From: Flagellimonas allohymeniacidonis
GTDB lineage: Bacteria > Bacteroidota > Bacteroidia > Flavobacteriales > Flavobacteriaceae
Length of the DNA: 64,000 nt
Reading direction: 5' to 3'
NCBI RefSeq assembly: GCF_004296335.1
Contig: NZ_SGIU01000002.1
Span: forward strand, 1,005,882 to 1,069,881
The notes under the pieces were generated by a model that was not told the origin of the DNA, did not search any database, and saw nothing but the letters and a program-made list of their open reading frames with translations. Made by a program: the position numbers and the translations under genes. This document shows, piece after piece, positions 12,501 to 19,590 of this stretch; position 1 is the stretch's first letter; every line of letters starts with the position of its first letter.

Positions 12501-15500
12501 TGCCAGAACAGGGCTTCCAAGTGATCCTTATGTTTTCAATACAACAACAGCGGAAAATTACACGATCACTATTTTCGACAACAATACATCAACACCTTGT
12601 ACTAGGGTATTCAATATTGCAGTTCCCCCTGCTGTCTATCCAACACTCAATGTTGATTCGTTTAGCGATGTTACCTGTAATGGCGCTGATGATGGAAGTA
12701 TTTCCGTAAGTGCCGTGGACAATGGAAATGGACCCTACACCTTTGAAATTATTTCAGGTCCCGGTAGCTCAGCAACATTCCCCATTGCGCCAACTTCCTC
12801 TAATGCCACAACGGCAACCTTTACTGGGCTTGAAGGTACTTTGGCCGGTATCACCTATACCATTGAGGTGACCTCAGCCAACGGATGTACTTCAACCGAA
12901 ACTCAGGTAATTACCCAGCCTGACCCCATTGCCAATGTCAACGCAACGGTTGTTGAATTTGGTTGTACATCAGGAAACAATCCCGACAACGCAACCATTA
13001 CAGTGGATATGGCGGCCATTACTGGAGGTAGCGGTAACTATGTCATCTACGAATTCATTAATGACCAAGGTACGCCTGCGACTGGCGATGATGTTGTTGA
13101 GCAAATTGGTGCTAACAATGTGTACACCGAAACGAATACCGCGGGTGGAAGTTATATTATCAACGTTTATGATGACGCAGGATGCGTTGGTTCAACCACA
13201 GCAACGATCGCTCAGTTTGATGAGCTACAATCTGCTAGTGTTGCAATTGATGTAATAGCTACTTGTGTTACTGGTGAGGATATTACCATAACTGCTACAG
13301 GTTCGCTGACCAACTCCACGGCAAATCCTGCAAATTATGAATTCAGGTTGTTGCCTGCAGGTACTTTCCAGGCTTCGGGAAGTTTTACCGGTTTGGCCAT
13401 TGGAGTGCACAATTTTGAGGTTCGAAACACTGTAACCGGTTGTGTAATTACAACATCCCATGAGGTCGCTGACCCAGCCGTATTGCATTTGGATGTAATC
13501 AGCACCAACGATATTACTTGTTTTGGTGACACTGATGGAGAGGTTAGCCTAGACCTTCAGGATGTAGCCAATGTTACATACACAGGTGCGACAAGCTATA
13601 CTTTGTATTATGACATTAACAATACACCAACCAATCTTGCTGATGACGTTGTAACCGCTGGAGGCGATGCTGATGGTGCTTTTACAATCAACGGTCTTGC
13701 TGCAGGAACGTATTACATCGAAGTTATAGATGACAATCCTCCTGGATCCGATTGTACCTATACACAATCCTTCAACATTGCAGGTCCAAACGTAGGTCTT
13801 TCAGCAAATACCCAAGTGACCGATGTTACTTGTGCCCTAAACGATGGAAGCATTGAAATCATTAATGCTGCCGGCGGATGGGGTGGATATTCCTACTTTG
13901 TGGGAACGTCTTCACCAACAGGTCCTGGAGATTATGTGGCTTCGCCTTTGTTCCAAAACCTTTCCGGTGGATTGGCCCCGGGTACCACTTACGAAGTATG
14001 GGTCAAAGATCAATTTGATTGTGAGCTTCAATTGCCTGATGTGATATTGGTAGATCCAACTCCAATTACGGCAACACTACAAATCAATGCCCCCAACTGT
14101 ACCAATATTGAAGGGGAAATTGAGGTTGTGGGAACTACTGGTGGCCAAGGAAGTAATTATACGTATCAGCTTCGAAGAAACGGAACCTTGGTAGGTTCGC
14201 CCCAGACCTCAGCAATTTTCTCAGGATTGGGAGGAGGAACCTACATAGTGGAAATCGCCGACCAATGGTCATGTACGTTTACCACAAATGCTGTGGTGCT
14301 TTACGATGAGATTGTTCCGGTGGCAACCGTTGTGAAACCTATTGACTGTACCATTAACCCTGGCGGTGAAATTACGATAACTCAAACTGGAGGCTCAGGA
14401 AGTTTTACCTATGCGGTTACCTTCCCAGATTTATCAACTCCATTGCCTTCCAATGCTACAGGAGTGTTTACTGGATTGACACAAGTGGGAACCTATACGT
14501 TCACCATTACGGATAATGCTGCAGGACATGCTTGTGTAAAAACCATTACGCAAGACCTAGATGATAGCATAGACCCAATCATTACCAACGTGGTTCCGAC
14601 CCATGTAAGTTGTAATGGCGGCTCTGATGGCACACTAACCGTAGAGTTGGATCCTGTAACAGTGGTTCATCCCGTTTATACCTATGAACTCTATGAAATG
14701 TCCAATTTGGTGACGCCGTATAGAGCAGCACAGACAAGTCCAATATTTGATAACCTTCCAGCAGGAGATTATCGAGTGCGGGTCATTTCGGCAAGGTCAT
14801 GTGAGGATTTCTTTGATCAAACCATAACAGAACCCAATGCACTAACGGTTTCAGCTGCTGCCAATGCATTTGTGTGTAATGCTGGCAATACAGTAAATAC
14901 GTCAACGATTACTGTAACTGCGTCCGATGGAACGGCTCCGTACCTCTACAGTATTGACAATGTGAACTTCCAGACGTCTAACACTTTTGATGTTGTGGAT
15001 ACTGGCGCTGTACAAAACATTACAGTTTTTGTAAGGGATGCCAATGCGTGTTTGGAAACCGATGCAGTAACCATTCAGCCTATCAATGTATTTACTGCCG
15101 CAGTTACCCAAAATGTTGCTATCAGTTGTGCTAATCCTGAAGAGGTGTTGATTACCGTTTCCGATGATGGAAACCCTGCAAACATCTATACTTATGAGTT
15201 GTTGCCAATTGGAAATACTTTAGGAACCCTAACAGGTACTCCGACCAACACAACGGCAACTTTCGAATTAACCGCTCCGGGCACCTATACTTTTAGGGTA
15301 ACGGATACGGCCACAAACTGTTACTTTGATACCACACCTTACACCATTGCTCCTTTCGACTTGATTGAAGTAACGGTAACACCAACAGTAGCTGTTACCT
15401 GCTTTGGTGGAACCGATGGTGAAGCTGAAATCAATATAACAGGATACACTGGTGCATATGACTATGAGGTGTTCAATGCTAACGGAACTACAACCGGTAT

Positions 15501-17895
15501 TACGAATTCAGGAAATACCGCTACCAATCCGTTGACCATAACCAACTTGCCTGGTGGAAACTACTTTATTAGGGTTACGGAAACTGCGAACCCATTATGT
15601 GTTGAGGATTCCAATACATTTACTATTGCATCGCCTGATATGCCTTTGGATGCCACTCCAACGGAAGAGGCCAATGTAACCTGTACCAATGACCAAGGAG
15701 AAATTGAAGTATCTCCGACAGGAGGATATGCTCCATATGATATCCAATTGACCAATACAACCACAGGTCAACCACCGTACAATGCCACTGACGTGGCCAG
15801 CTTTGTGTTCTCAGGACTTTCGGCGGGTAATTTTGATGTGGTGATCACCGATGACAACGGCTGCGTAATCAATAGGTCGATTACACTTACCCAGCCAATT
15901 CCAATTACCGCTGATATCACGGCAACCCCTACCTCTTTGGTTTGTTATGGAGATACCAATGCTACAGTTGAAGCTATCAACGTATTAAATGGACGTGGAG
16001 TTTATCAATATCAACTAAATGAATACGATCCAACAGGGACGACCATTATTGCTACTTCAGGTGCACAGAGTAGTGCAATTTTCAATAACCTAGGTGCTGG
16101 TATCTATACCATTGCCGTATCTGATGGCTGGAGTTGTGATGTGGAAACCATACAGGTGACCATTTCTGAACCCGTTGAGGTAATGGCCAATTTGATTCAG
16201 CTTACCCCATTGACCTGTACCAATCCAGCAGAAATTCAGTTGAGCGCAGCTGGTGGAACTGCTCCCTATGAGTACAGTACCGATGGAGTAGCCTATACAG
16301 CAATGTCCGGTGGTTCTACCCATACATTTACGGTACCTGCAGGAGCATACCAATACTATGTAAGGGACGCTTTTGGCTGTGAGGCCATGATCTCCAATCA
16401 GGTTACAGTTGACCCAATTGTTCCATTGGATGTTATTATCGATGATAGCGCCGCACTTATCAATTGTACCGGTGAAGCATCGGCGACAATCATTGCGGAA
16501 GCTGTGGGCGGACTGGGCAACTATTCCTATGAACTGTTTACAGATGTTGGACTGACCAATTCTGTGGCGGGGCCTCAACCTGATGGAGAGTTCAACAACC
16601 TTATAGCGGGTACGTACTACGTGCATGTGACCAGCATGGATTGTCAAGTGACTAGTACAGTAATTGACATCATTGATCCTATTCCGTTGCAAATTGACAG
16701 ACAAGAGTCTACAGATGTTACTTGTGCAGGTCTGGAAGATGGTACAATTACCGTTGAGGTATCCGGAGGTACTGGTGAGATTTTCTATGCCATTACGCCG
16801 AACCTGAACCAATTTGATACCGTTAACACCTTCACTGATTTGGCACCAGGAATCTACGATGTAATAGCTCAGGATAGAAATGGATGTTTTGAAACCTTCC
16901 AGTTCGAGATACTTCAGCCTGAACCATTGACTGCTGACGCTATTAATATTATGCATGAGGTGTGCTTTAATAGTGCTGATGGCTCCTTCGAATTGGATAT
17001 TGCTGGCGGTACAGCGCCATATTTTACAGCTTTAAACTCCAATGCGGATGCCGATTTTGTCCAAGACCAAATTGCCTTTGCATCACTGCCGGCTGGACTC
17101 CATGTGGTGTTCGTAAGAGATTCACAGGATTGTGAAGTCAATGTGATTGTTGAAATCAACCCAGGCGTAAATCTAGCCGCAACGGTTACGCCAATGTATA
17201 CCTGTAATGGGAACATTCCTGATAATTCCATTTTAGTGGCCTTCGAAGATCAATCGGTAACGAGTGACGTGCTGTATGCCCTTGATTCAACCGATCCTGC
17301 GGATATGCAGCTGACTTCGGACTTTACAAATATTGCCCCTGGTGACCATTTCTTGACCATCGCTCATTCAAATGGTTGTATAAATACCGTTGACTTTACA
17401 ATTCAAGGGTTTGAACCACTGACCTTGGTGTTGGAGAATAGCAACATCAATGAAATTACAGCTACTGCTACAGGCGGACTTGAAGATTACACCTTCATCT
17501 TCGGCGATGTTGACAATGGTACGGACAATACCTTTATCATCAACAGAACCGACACTTATCCTGTAACGGTTATTGATCAAAACGGGTGTGAGGTGACCAT
17601 GGAAATCTTTATGGAGTTCATAGATATTGAAATTCCTGATTTCTTTACCCCTGATGGAGACAACCTTAACGATTACTGGCTGCCAGATAATCTTGAGGCG
17701 TTCCCGAACGTACTAATGATCATTTTTGATCGTTATGGTAGAGAGCTCTATCGCATGGGATATGGCGATTCTGGCTGGAATGGCATTTATAATAACAGCG
17801 AGCTCCCCACCGGTGATTATTGGTACATCATTAAGCTTCAGGGCGAAAATGACAACCGGGAATTCATCGGACACTTTACCCTATATCGACAATGA
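3595..17895 (+). CDS. Giant SprB-repeat adhesin, T9SS type-B sorted (4766 aa)
   Basis: It starts one base after the upstream stop (TAAAATG). Residues 1-25 are a signal peptide (MTNHISKTIVWLIGVCLFAY). Residues ~30-400 form a globular head (IYWAGLYWAGNYD, YGCAGWTLVVIYE). Residues ~400-520 are a DUF11-like domain (VEDIGGNDITGLGVNLG, LDYVLSFVNTGNDDATNY). From ~840 to ~4650 runs a long tandem of SprB-type repeats, each ~75-100 residues, with the signature C-(F/N)-G-x-x-D-G-x-I, then GG..PYEYSI, then LxAGxYTIxVRDxNxC. By eye there are a few dozen. Near residues 1830-2020 a non-repeat insert (LLLENFGTGPN ... AIDDIQATQTP) looks like a jelly-roll or carbohydrate-binding module. The C-terminal ~90 residues (FFTPDGDNLNDYW, IIFDRYGRELYRM, GDYWYIIKL) are CHU_C. 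In F. johnsoniae SprB is a motile adhesin used in gliding; the same role here is inferred. Confidence 0.93.
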   Translation: MTNHISKTIVWLIGVCLFAYKGMSQEVPFSPRLLDNGNSYINIKGDYTFLSNSVMNRVFSDGTGVNTPYNGNGSNNSLHVEYVDIDSDPTTFNSSSSTLTLPDCSQIYWAGLYWAGNYDVERDGDHRSRYVHTYTDDPNHYDVTSVKFRVPGSATYIDLQADTAADPAGEEDDIIVDGYNTLPNDPYVCYKNVTNIMQALADPTGEYFVGNVRGTRGATTYGCAGWTLVVIYENPTLPGRYISVFDGYEGITTQTGNSTADITVSGFNTIPVGPVNARIGVSTLEGETSLSGDTFGIVSNSSSTFTDISDSANPNDNFFNSTISEDGANVTTRNINSTNAIGFDSDVFDLNNPGNSIIDNGDTAATLRLGTSGDWFASFLVTFGVEIIEPTIVLEKRVEDIGGNDITGLGVNLGQVLDYVLSFVNTGNDDATNYVIRDVLPTNVTLDETTLTLPPGVTYVYDEPNREITFSIPDNLVEEGDPISSIRMRVQVAENCFDFVDACTDIIENQAFSTYEGVINSNQISDDPSVSNFDDCGFTTPGATNFLLDDLTACNYTRTVQLCGANVTLDAGDNFDAYVWYRDENGNNQIDASDTVLNDGDPDGDPSTLVVSDIGTYIVDKQVADPCKDFTEIIVVELFGATQSNPISALINDTTNTVEGEIVICPNDGSELPEVFLCGLNDTELIQVNIPDADSIEWEQLDESSCGAATADCANTDNSCTWNVVGTGNDFLAADAGQYRLVINYQNGCFSRFYFNIFKNPLDPQYNATDIICTSDGNITVTNMPLDYEYRLIDQGTGNVVQAYQTSPSFTITNNGAYTVEMRQQGVTDGCVFILDNIGILERDFQVDVTTKDTDCNGLGEISISVLNVEPQYYYEISQGGTTVDTFGPSGDNNYTFQNLNDGVYDVLVTTDDGCNYTEQVTINDVTDLALSALTTKNIDCTDGVITVTGSGGFPNPNYAYAIWSYNGVDLYASVGDIPGSAYQFNNDFTFTNGEEGDYEFIVVDGNNCSFVSNVATIVVAPAITYTTSQTEVSCFGGNDGSIAYNVTNTNGYTLSFTLTPTVGAPIVNSSGTFTNLTAGDYTVTVTQTQGAVSCDIVDNFTITEPAAGISGDAVLVQDYTCLQNGIIEAQNVAGGTAPYEFSIDGINFVSGAGAETFSNLTNGTYAITIRDANNCTFVTNSITIDPLNPPTDLTFSATTPNCPSLTSDVTVTAVDGNTPFVFEIIAPAPIAATSTAATSADFDGLAPDTYTFRVTDDKGCTYEESFTIAPVSQINVTGQLISNITCFSDTDGELVFNVSDFNTDYNYTITGPSNFNGTNETNTSIPLNGLDDGTYDITVTDNLTNCTATASVTINGPPAALTLSAAETQPTCLTDGSVILTSTGGWGGNSFTLTNPDATVFGTNGTGSFTGLTQTGLYSASVTDSNGCIETTTFTLDPAIAPVLAIVPNDFCYDDAVGLTLTANVTSGGDGNFEYSLNGGAFGTNNVFTGLTSGTYTIDVRDGKNCTNSETITINPELTVVASAPNITACTTSTNVDITAAGGDGNYVYAIVGDGVTPTGGDFATTNPVSITGAGDYDVYVRDNNGGAGFCEASFDLTIVQDAPLSLSIVDTGIQCSGEAQATITVTASGGEGPYEYSINNGTTYQSSNTFVNQLAGSYTIRVRDANNCDITQIYTITEPLTLSASAAVTQLAECNPGLGAEVRITNVLGGTAPYEYSFDGGTNYGASSIGFLLPGTHTVYVRDANNCTYPMSVTIEPEPTPPGVTSSIVYECDGEGTVTITADNPGYDYTYEINGVDNTPNTSNIFSDVPVGNHTITVNYINSTPPSQSVLLLENFGTGPNTSIPEVDPAYCYEPQDGSVNSCGWAINNRIQDGEYSVTQVIVNPYGSWRSPNDHSALANGRFLAMNVGGVVGPNGIIYAKRNIEVIPNRDITISLWAFNLLRVGTGGADPDINIQLVDGLGTVIASTTTGNVPKNNDADDWQNYTVTLDPGANTNLDIVIRTNSAVTGGNDIAIDDIQATQTPEVCEGSVDLPIVIEDGNAFDAQLTDFDDVSCNAGSDGTITFEIENFDLATGFTYQVDAGPVSAAQFASPITVNSLTAGNYTITVVDLRDPACSVTLNQTISEPTAVVASASITDVMTCTNGGATITASASGGTPTYEYQLEDNVGGILTAYQASNVFTGLVAGDYIVRARDTNLCEDPIDAAITVVAPTPITFTSTPTACYSGNNDGSITANVTGGNGDYQFSLNGGPFLVPTPTSATTYTFNGLSSGNYTVNVSDGFGCVGTIQNLTITDALVATVDVVDISSCADGSITVTASGGVPNLEYAFVPTTTSPTGLFSTTNTFAVTTGNDGDYDVYVRDNSATAPYCEYVETVTVNPATPLVYTSTPTDPQCHDGTGSIEVDITSGLSPFTIQIIDLDNGGAGDQTDTNVLVTNRTYFNLMPGDYTINVTDSAGCTVTDTPVTINNPDELTATIQGVTPATCTGDPNDFGFEFVAYPGTLGTIEFSADGGATWTGDNSNPGTTDRFTGYNSGDTVFPSMRTVDGFGNTLCQTDFPPYIIPYPLDDLDITILPIIVNCNELQVTVRGQNGTAPYEYTYSDDPANFDPATATWTAPLALGVTHTFVGLVPGRTYTFYVRDFAGCVRESSVNVNDLIAVPLEITSAITPSCSGASNGSITYTVTDNQAPFGTEFRWTVFDMTSGSPVMVANSGGNVPYTSPQDVTVSGLGAGNYFIEVVEVDGGVDSCVGATENEILDELDPLTGTPAVLQNISCDQPGLIQVQSPFGGGGVYTYTVTGPAPFVTISSTSDNPIEIPANSPAGAYDVTIEDQYGCSANLGSVNLTLTPNPTIDAVNVDNCTDPATVTITASSTAPQILYSLDGGTTYLDNAGIFTGIAAGTYNISILDSNGCMDTSTVTVHPVLQVDVALTKLLDCSATPDAQITIDILSGSGSYDYEIVDGGGTVVARTGLPSDPYVFNTTTAENYTITIFDNNTSTPCTRVFNIAVPPAVYPTLNVDSFSDVTCNGADDGSISVSAVDNGNGPYTFEIISGPGSSATFPIAPTSSNATTATFTGLEGTLAGITYTIEVTSANGCTSTETQVITQPDPIANVNATVVEFGCTSGNNPDNATITVDMAAITGGSGNYVIYEFINDQGTPATGDDVVEQIGANNVYTETNTAGGSYIINVYDDAGCVGSTTATIAQFDELQSASVAIDVIATCVTGEDITITATGSLTNSTANPANYEFRLLPAGTFQASGSFTGLAIGVHNFEVRNTVTGCVITTSHEVADPAVLHLDVISTNDITCFGDTDGEVSLDLQDVANVTYTGATSYTLYYDINNTPTNLADDVVTAGGDADGAFTINGLAAGTYYIEVIDDNPPGSDCTYTQSFNIAGPNVGLSANTQVTDVTCALNDGSIEIINAAGGWGGYSYFVGTSSPTGPGDYVASPLFQNLSGGLAPGTTYEVWVKDQFDCELQLPDVILVDPTPITATLQINAPNCTNIEGEIEVVGTTGGQGSNYTYQLRRNGTLVGSPQTSAIFSGLGGGTYIVEIADQWSCTFTTNAVVLYDEIVPVATVVKPIDCTINPGGEITITQTGGSGSFTYAVTFPDLSTPLPSNATGVFTGLTQVGTYTFTITDNAAGHACVKTITQDLDDSIDPIITNVVPTHVSCNGGSDGTLTVELDPVTVVHPVYTYELYEMSNLVTPYRAAQTSPIFDNLPAGDYRVRVISARSCEDFFDQTITEPNALTVSAAANAFVCNAGNTVNTSTITVTASDGTAPYLYSIDNVNFQTSNTFDVVDTGAVQNITVFVRDANACLETDAVTIQPINVFTAAVTQNVAISCANPEEVLITVSDDGNPANIYTYELLPIGNTLGTLTGTPTNTTATFELTAPGTYTFRVTDTATNCYFDTTPYTIAPFDLIEVTVTPTVAVTCFGGTDGEAEINITGYTGAYDYEVFNANGTTTGITNSGNTATNPLTITNLPGGNYFIRVTETANPLCVEDSNTFTIASPDMPLDATPTEEANVTCTNDQGEIEVSPTGGYAPYDIQLTNTTTGQPPYNATDVASFVFSGLSAGNFDVVITDDNGCVINRSITLTQPIPITADITATPTSLVCYGDTNATVEAINVLNGRGVYQYQLNEYDPTGTTIIATSGAQSSAIFNNLGAGIYTIAVSDGWSCDVETIQVTISEPVEVMANLIQLTPLTCTNPAEIQLSAAGGTAPYEYSTDGVAYTAMSGGSTHTFTVPAGAYQYYVRDAFGCEAMISNQVTVDPIVPLDVIIDDSAALINCTGEASATIIAEAVGGLGNYSYELFTDVGLTNSVAGPQPDGEFNNLIAGTYYVHVTSMDCQVTSTVIDIIDPIPLQIDRQESTDVTCAGLEDGTITVEVSGGTGEIFYAITPNLNQFDTVNTFTDLAPGIYDVIAQDRNGCFETFQFEILQPEPLTADAINIMHEVCFNSADGSFELDIAGGTAPYFTALNSNADADFVQDQIAFASLPAGLHVVFVRDSQDCEVNVIVEINPGVNLAATVTPMYTCNGNIPDNSILVAFEDQSVTSDVLYALDSTDPADMQLTSDFTNIAPGDHFLTIAHSNGCINTVDFTIQGFEPLTLVLENSNINEITATATGGLEDYTFIFGDVDNGTDNTFIINRTDTYPVTVIDQNGCEVTMEIFMEFIDIEIPDFFTPDGDNLNDYWLPDNLEAFPNVLMIIFDRYGRELYRMGYGDSGWNGIYNNSELPTGDYWYIIKLQGENDNREFIGHFTLYRQ

Positions 17896-17913
17896 TGCTT
17901 AACCTGCTTGAAC

Positions 17914-18864
17914 ATGTTCAAAAAAACCTATATTTCAATCCTTCTTGTACTTTTGGCCCATGGCATTCGCGGTCAAGAGTTGACCATACCCCAATTGTCC
18001 CAGTACATTGCGGATAACCCCTTTTTAATGTCTCCTACCTATGCTGGGATTGGGGACCACATTAAGGTTCGATTAAACGGCCTTACCCAATGGGTGGGCA
18101 TTGAAGATGCGCCCGATACACAAACCCTTGCAGCCGATGCCCGAATAGGGAATCGCTCAGGTCTGGGAATGTTACTTTATAACGATAGCAACGGTGAGAC
18201 CAAACAACGGGGATCCCGCGTTTCTTTTGCACATCACCTTACCTTGAACAGGTATGACGACATTTTCTTGTCTTTCGGAATTTCATACAACTTCAATCAG
18301 TTTCGAATTGATGTAGAAAACTTTACCGATGTCAATGGCCAGCTTCCAACAGACGATAAGGCCACTACGAACCATAATTTTGATATTGGGGTGCTCTATC
18401 GTTTTGACAAGTTCTATTTCAGCCTTAATGCATCCAACTTGTTGAACAAGGACCTTTCTCAATTCAACCAAGTATTTGAGCCGAATACGCTCCGTAACTA
18501 CTATGTTTATACCGGGTACAGTATTTCAAAAAATAAGAACAGTAAGCTTGAAATTGAACCCTCGGTTTTTTTCCAATGGTTTGAAAGTGATGGGCGTTCA
18601 GTTACTGATTTGAATGCCAAGTTCCGGTTCCATGATTTTGAAGATTACTACTACTTGGGTGTAACCTATCGTTTTTTGAACGATCAGCTGGGTGAACCCC
18701 TGTACATTGCCCCAATTGCAGGATTAAAAAAGAGCAATTTCTATTTTGGGTATTCTTATCAGGTGATTACCAACGAAATATTGGGGTACAGCACAGGGAC
18801 CCATGTACTTACGGTGGGAATGGACCTTTTTCAAGGGTTGAGCAATTGTAGGTGTACCTATTAA
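17914..18864 (+). CDS. PorP/SprF family T9SS outer-membrane protein
   Basis: A 316-residue protein. An in-frame TTG at 17908 precedes the ATG at 17914; the ATG is chosen because MFKKTYISILLVLLAHGIRG is a complete signal peptide. The mature part opens with LTIPQLSQYIADNPFLMSPTYAGIGD, the PorP/SprF hallmark, then VRLNGLTQWVGI and ADARIGNRSGLGMLLYND, followed by alternating beta-strands expected of an outer-membrane barrel. It lies 18 bases after the giant adhesin, the sprB-sprF arrangement, so it is probably the dedicated partner for exporting or anchoring that adhesin. It lacks the coiled coil and SPOR-like tail of the paralogue at 1572. Confidence 0.9.
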   Translation: MFKKTYISILLVLLAHGIRGQELTIPQLSQYIADNPFLMSPTYAGIGDHIKVRLNGLTQWVGIEDAPDTQTLAADARIGNRSGLGMLLYNDSNGETKQRGSRVSFAHHLTLNRYDDIFLSFGISYNFNQFRIDVENFTDVNGQLPTDDKATTNHNFDIGVLYRFDKFYFSLNASNLLNKDLSQFNQVFEPNTLRNYYVYTGYSISKNKNSKLEIEPSVFFQWFESDGRSVTDLNAKFRFHDFEDYYYLGVTYRFLNDQLGEPLYIAPIAGLKKSNFYFGYSYQVITNEILGYSTGTHVLTVGMDLFQGLSNCRCTY

Positions 18865-18876
18865 TTGGATTTCCTT

Positions 18877-18884
18877 TAATTTAG
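18877..18884 (+). promoter_or_regulatory. Possible -7 box for folB
   Basis: TAATTTAG matches 7 of 8 positions of the Bacteroidota -7 consensus TAnnTTTG and lies 22 bases before the folB GTG. No well-spaced -33 TTG is visible, so this is weak. Confidence 0.25.
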
Positions 18885-18906
18885 CCCCCGCTTAACTACA
18901 TGACAC

Positions 18907-19263
18907 GTGGGGAAAATTACTGTAAATAACATAAGAGTACATTCCAATCATGGTTGCCTCAAAGAAGAAAAACTTATTGGTAGTGATTATAGGGTAGATT
19001 TGGAAGTATCCGCCGACCTTTCCAAGCCGGCTGTTTCAGATAGATTATCGGAGACTGTAGATTACGTACATCTCAACAATATCGTTAAAGAAGAAATGGC
19101 AATTCCATCAAAACTCTTGGAAAATGTCGCCCAGCGAATTCTAAATCGAATTCTGTCGGAAATTGAAACGGTGAACAGCGCCGAAATCACTGTTTCCAAA
19201 ATTAACCCCCCTATTGGTGGCGATGTTGAAAGCGTTTCGGTGAAAATCAAAAATTCTCGATGA
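18907..19263 (+). CDS. folB: Dihydroneopterin aldolase FolB
   Basis: A 118-residue protein of normal family length. FolB converts 7,8-dihydroneopterin to 6-hydroxymethyl-dihydropterin and glycolaldehyde in cytosolic folate synthesis. Family motifs are VHSNHGCLKEEKLIGSDYRVDLEV (strand 1 with the conserved glycine and the glutamates that follow), SETVDYVHLNNIV, the segment KLLENVAQRI, and VSKINPPIGGDVESV near the end, which carries the usual K-x-x-P-P-I. The start is GTG at 18907; a TGA in the same frame at 18901 excludes any earlier start, and the nearby ATG at 18900 is in another frame. It stands alone between the adhesin operon and two tRNA-Cys genes. Confidence 0.92.
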   Translation: MGKITVNNIRVHSNHGCLKEEKLIGSDYRVDLEVSADLSKPAVSDRLSETVDYVHLNNIVKEEMAIPSKLLENVAQRILNRILSEIETVNSAEITVSKINPPIGGDVESVSVKIKNSR

Positions 19264-19303
19264 ACTCCATCCTTTCGACCCCTTACTGCTGTTAAAGTTT
19301 TAC

Positions 19304-19311
19304 TAATTTTG
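19304..19311 (+). promoter_or_regulatory. -7 promoter box of first tRNA-Cys
   Basis: TAATTTTG is a perfect match to the Bacteroidota -7 consensus TAnnTTTG. It ends 9 bases before the 5' end of the tRNA at 19321, the spacing expected for a tRNA start site. No clear -33 TTG lies 17-19 bases upstream. Confidence 0.5.
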
Positions 19312-19320
19312 TTCTATCCC

Positions 19321-19392
19321 GGCATTGTGGTCGAATTGGATAGACAAAATCTCGCAAAGGTTTTCATGGTGGTTCGAGTCCACCCGATGCCT
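19321..19392 (+). tRNA. tRNA-Cys (GCA), atypical copy with C33
   Basis: Folds as a cloverleaf: acceptor GGCATTG/CGATGCC with one U-G pair, D arm GTC/GAC with GG in the loop, anticodon stem AAATC/GGTTT with one U-G pair, anticodon loop TCGCAAA, variable loop TCAT, T arm GGTGG/CCACC with loop TTCGAGT, and discriminator U. The loop places GCA at 34-36, the cysteine anticodon. Position 33, almost always U, is C here. CCA is not encoded. It has its own upstream -7 box. It may be a functional divergent isoacceptor, a tRNA for another use, or a decaying duplicate. Confidence 0.75.
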
Positions 19393-19461
19393 CTAAGTCG
19401 TTCCCCCAGACATAAACTTACATTTAAGGCCTTCCTGTCTTATAGATTCGCAAAATATTTT

Positions 19462-19469
19462 TAGCTTTG
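19462..19469 (+). promoter_or_regulatory. -7 promoter box of second tRNA-Cys
   Basis: TAGCTTTG is a perfect TAnnTTTG match ending 9 bases before the tRNA 5' end at 19479. This is the same geometry as the box before the first tRNA, so the two tRNAs are probably transcribed independently. Confidence 0.5.
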
Positions 19470-19478
19470 CCACCCATT

Positions 19479-19549
19479 GGCATCGTGGCCGAGTGGCTAG
19501 GCACAGCTCTGCAAAAGCTTGTACAGCGGTTCGAATCCGCTCGATGCCT
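19479..19549 (+). tRNA. tRNA-Cys (GCA), canonical copy
   Basis: Acceptor GGCATCG/CGATGCC is fully paired. D arm GCC/GGC has GG in the loop. The anticodon loop CTGCAAA carries GCA with the normal U33, flanked by a four-pair stem plus one mismatch at its base. T arm is AGCGG/CCGCT with loop TTCGAAT, and the discriminator is U as expected for tRNA-Cys. CCA is not encoded. A rho-independent terminator follows at 19558. Confidence 0.93.
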
Positions 19550-19557
19550 CACCAACA

Positions 19558-19590
19558 CCCAGTTCTTCAGTAATAGGACTGGGTTTTTTA
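19558..19590 (+). terminator. Rho-independent terminator after tRNA-Cys
   Basis: Eight-pair stem CCCAGTTC/GGACTGGG (one U-G pair) at 19558-19565 and 19576-19583, a 10-base loop, then six T. It ends the tRNA transcript and overlaps the 3' end of the converging LysE-type gene. Confidence 0.8.

Noticed and set aside
16090-16956. A 288-codon open frame on the - strand inside the giant adhesin gene
   Set aside because: It is antisense to SprB repeats whose codon pattern leaves the opposite strand open; the translation has no domain, leader or protein-like composition.
6000-17500. Regular repeats as a possible CRISPR array or tandem DNA repeat
   Set aside because: The repeats are protein-level (75-100 residues) and diverged in DNA; there are no identical direct repeats with unique spacers.
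3853-17580. Many other + and - strand open frames inside the giant adhesin gene
   Set aside because: All are frame shadows of repetitive coding DNA with no recognisable features.
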